Positions 62,445 through 64,000 of a DNA stretch of 64,000 nucleotides are shown in pieces (position 1 is the stretch's first letter; each line of letters begins with the position of its first letter). Where the stretch lies: contig OX393570.1 of NCBI GenBank assembly GCA_947652115.1, positions 4,522,461-4,586,460 of the forward strand, written 5' to 3'. A model generated the notes under the pieces. The model saw only the letters and a program-made list of their open reading frames with translations. It was not told the DNA's origin and made no database searches. Source of the DNA: Blastomussa wellsi (taxonomy: Eukaryota; Cnidaria; Anthozoa; Scleractinia; Plerogyridae). A program made the translations under genes and the position numbers.

Positions 62445-63299
62445 ACCTCGTTCCGAGTGCTTTTCCTTGAAGAATGAGCGATGTGCGGAAAAGCTCTGGA
62501 ATGACTGAAATATTTCTACAGCTGATTTCTTTAGGCTGCTCATTCAGTAATAGTTGTATTATATAATGACTATTAATATTGGTGCGTGTAACTAGTGTTC
62601 ATTTTGTAAAATGGTGAAACTGATGATAGAAGCCTAAAAGAAACAACGCTACTCGCAGAGGACAGTCGAGTTTGTCTTGAAAACTGGCACTTTGTTACTA
62701 ATGGCCATAGCCCCGTCTCTTCATCCTAGTAAAGAAATATACATGCGAAAAATAACATTAATTAATAGTACTGGCAAAACAGTTTAAGGTGAACACAAAA
62801 CTATTAAGTTTTGTGACACCCGGTGGACAAAAGTTCGACACTAGCTTGGTAAAGGGTCGCTAAGACACGACGCATTTTCAAAAGTATAATCATTAAAATT
62901 TTTGGAGCGCAGTAGTAATTCAAAAACACCCTTAAAAATAAGGCTCTCTGTAAATGAAACTTAAAAATGTGACGATTCTGGCTAAAAAAGTAGCCTAGAT
63001 AACGTAGTAATCTTTGGCAATGTATAAAAATGTCTTTAAATACCAGTGCTGACGCTGGACTTTTCACACATAGACGAGGCAAAAGTTCGCTCTTCCGCTC
63101 GCATCGCTCGCGTATCTTCTCCCTCGTTTGCCCCACTATCTGAGAGCCTGGAACAGGCTATAAAAAAGTTGTTGCCCTGTTTAGAGCTGTCGCTTTAATA
63201 TTCCACCATCGGATCACGAAAATTACATTTGCCCGAAAAGTGACTACGATGATGCAGGCGATGGGATCAACAGTTAGCCACAGTTCTGAGAGGCCGGTG
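62445..63299. other. intergenic, no gene seen
   Basis: The 110-codon frame at 62804-63136 has no motif. The stretch 63060-63140 (GAGGCAAAAGTTCGCTC, CGCTCGCATCGCTCGCG, CTCTGAGAGCCTGG-like) looks like a dispersed repeat. Confidence 0.4.
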
Positions 63300-63860
63300 A
63301 GCGACACATACCCAGCAAAATTTGGCCCGAGTTGCCCCCCGGGAGTTATCATAGGCTCGTTTAAAAGAGTTCTGCATATCTATGTTTTTGCTATTAGTTT
63401 TTGTATTTTAGTTTACCCTCTAGGGGGGTTTATTAGAAACATGAATATTTTGTTAGGTGACATTCTGCTTATTTTTATTCTATATTCTTTTTCCAAATAA
63501 TCTAGTAACGAACACCGTTTTTCCTGGTAAGCAGGGCATATATTTAGAAAATGGTATCCGTCCTCCATTTCTATTTTACAGATTGGGCAAATTCTTTATG
63601 CAGGTTTCTTGAACGGTCTTGAATAACGCCCTGTCTCTATGGCTAATTTGTGGTTGCTAAGTCGCAGTTTTGTTAGAGCTATTCTGTGTCGTGTATTGGT
63701 AACCTGATATAGGTAGTCTTCACAATTGTAATTGTCTATCGTTTTGAATAACCGGTTTGTTCTCATTTTGTTGATTTGGTTAGCATCTTTTCTGTTGTCG
63801 TTATTTATTTCACTTAGCCATCTTTGTAGCTCGAGAAAACTGTTCGTAATTTTTTAATTA
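63300..63860 (-). pseudogene. C-terminal remnant of a non-LTR retrotransposon (LINE) polyprotein
   Basis: Reading the minus strand from about 63850 gives WLSEINNDNRKDANQINKMR, then RIALTKLRLSNHKLAIETGR, then RICPICK and GYHFLNICPAY. This is the CxxC...H...C zinc-binding end that follows reverse transcriptase in many animal LINEs. A stop codon interrupts it just before RICPICK, and more stops follow downstream, so it is broken. The rest of the element should lie beyond 63860 but is not recognisable to the window edge; the last 140 bp contain CTGTCTGTCTTTTTGTCTGTC simple sequence. Confidence 0.7.
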
Positions 63861-64000
63861 TTTGGAATCCATAGTCGAGATACTACTTATTCGGTATGAG
63901 ACTCCAAATAAAACATGTCTGTCTGTCTTTTTGTCTGTCCAGCCGCCCTTCGCCCTTTGCCCTATACCAGGCGCCCTTGCGCTCCACCTTCTCCGAAAAG

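Overview
This is intron-rich eukaryotic DNA. It carries GT-AG spliced genes with short exons, 60-80% apparently non-coding sequence and dense small repeats. The gene set is animal-specific: an ERG/FLI-class ETS factor with PNT and ETS domains, a FYRN/FYRC protein of the TBRG1 family, and an SLC16 transporter. The FLI/ERG protein is still close to its vertebrate counterparts, introns are moderate, and the repeats are Penelope-like, tRNA-SINE and many short palindromic elements. Together these suggest an anthozoan cnidarian, most likely a stony coral or sea anemone; that placement is inference.

Layout. 0.4-3.4 kb holds two tandem arrays, a degenerate array of roughly 130 bp units followed by a 29 bp array. 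7.4-8.5 kb (minus) is a small divergent ETS gene. 13.9-17.5 kb (minus) is the FLI/ERG gene in six coding exons that join in frame into 452 residues. 17.5-33.2 kb is AT-rich with no recognisable gene and is probably FLI/ERG upstream sequence. 33.2-35.5 kb is a foldback element whose right end has been amplified into sixteen 116 bp units. 36.3-50.0 kb (minus) is TBRG1: fourteen coding exons join in frame into 580 residues. Its introns hold a 28 bp minisatellite, a broken Penelope-like element with a hairpin tail, two tRNA-related SINEs and many short inverted-repeat elements. 50.1-51.1 kb is a decayed partial copy of the neighbouring transporter. 52.9-59.3 kb (plus) is the SLC16 gene, five coding exons and 524 residues, nearest in motifs to MCT8/MCT10. 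59.3-64 kb is non-coding with a cluster of 82-bp palindromic elements and the broken C-terminal end of a LINE.

The genes do not form a pathway. Two are DNA-binding regulators, one is a nuclear chromatin-type protein and one is a membrane transporter. From memory, FLI1, ETS1 and TBRG1 all lie in human 11q24, so the ETS/TBRG1 proximity here may be ancient linkage. I found no prokaryote-like defence or operon system. The most unusual signals are structural: satellite growth from a transposon end, a transporter duplication fossil next to the TBRG1 start, and repeat arrays that read open on both strands. Exon boundaries were set by hand from splice signals, reading-frame continuity and remembered family sequences; no alignment was run.
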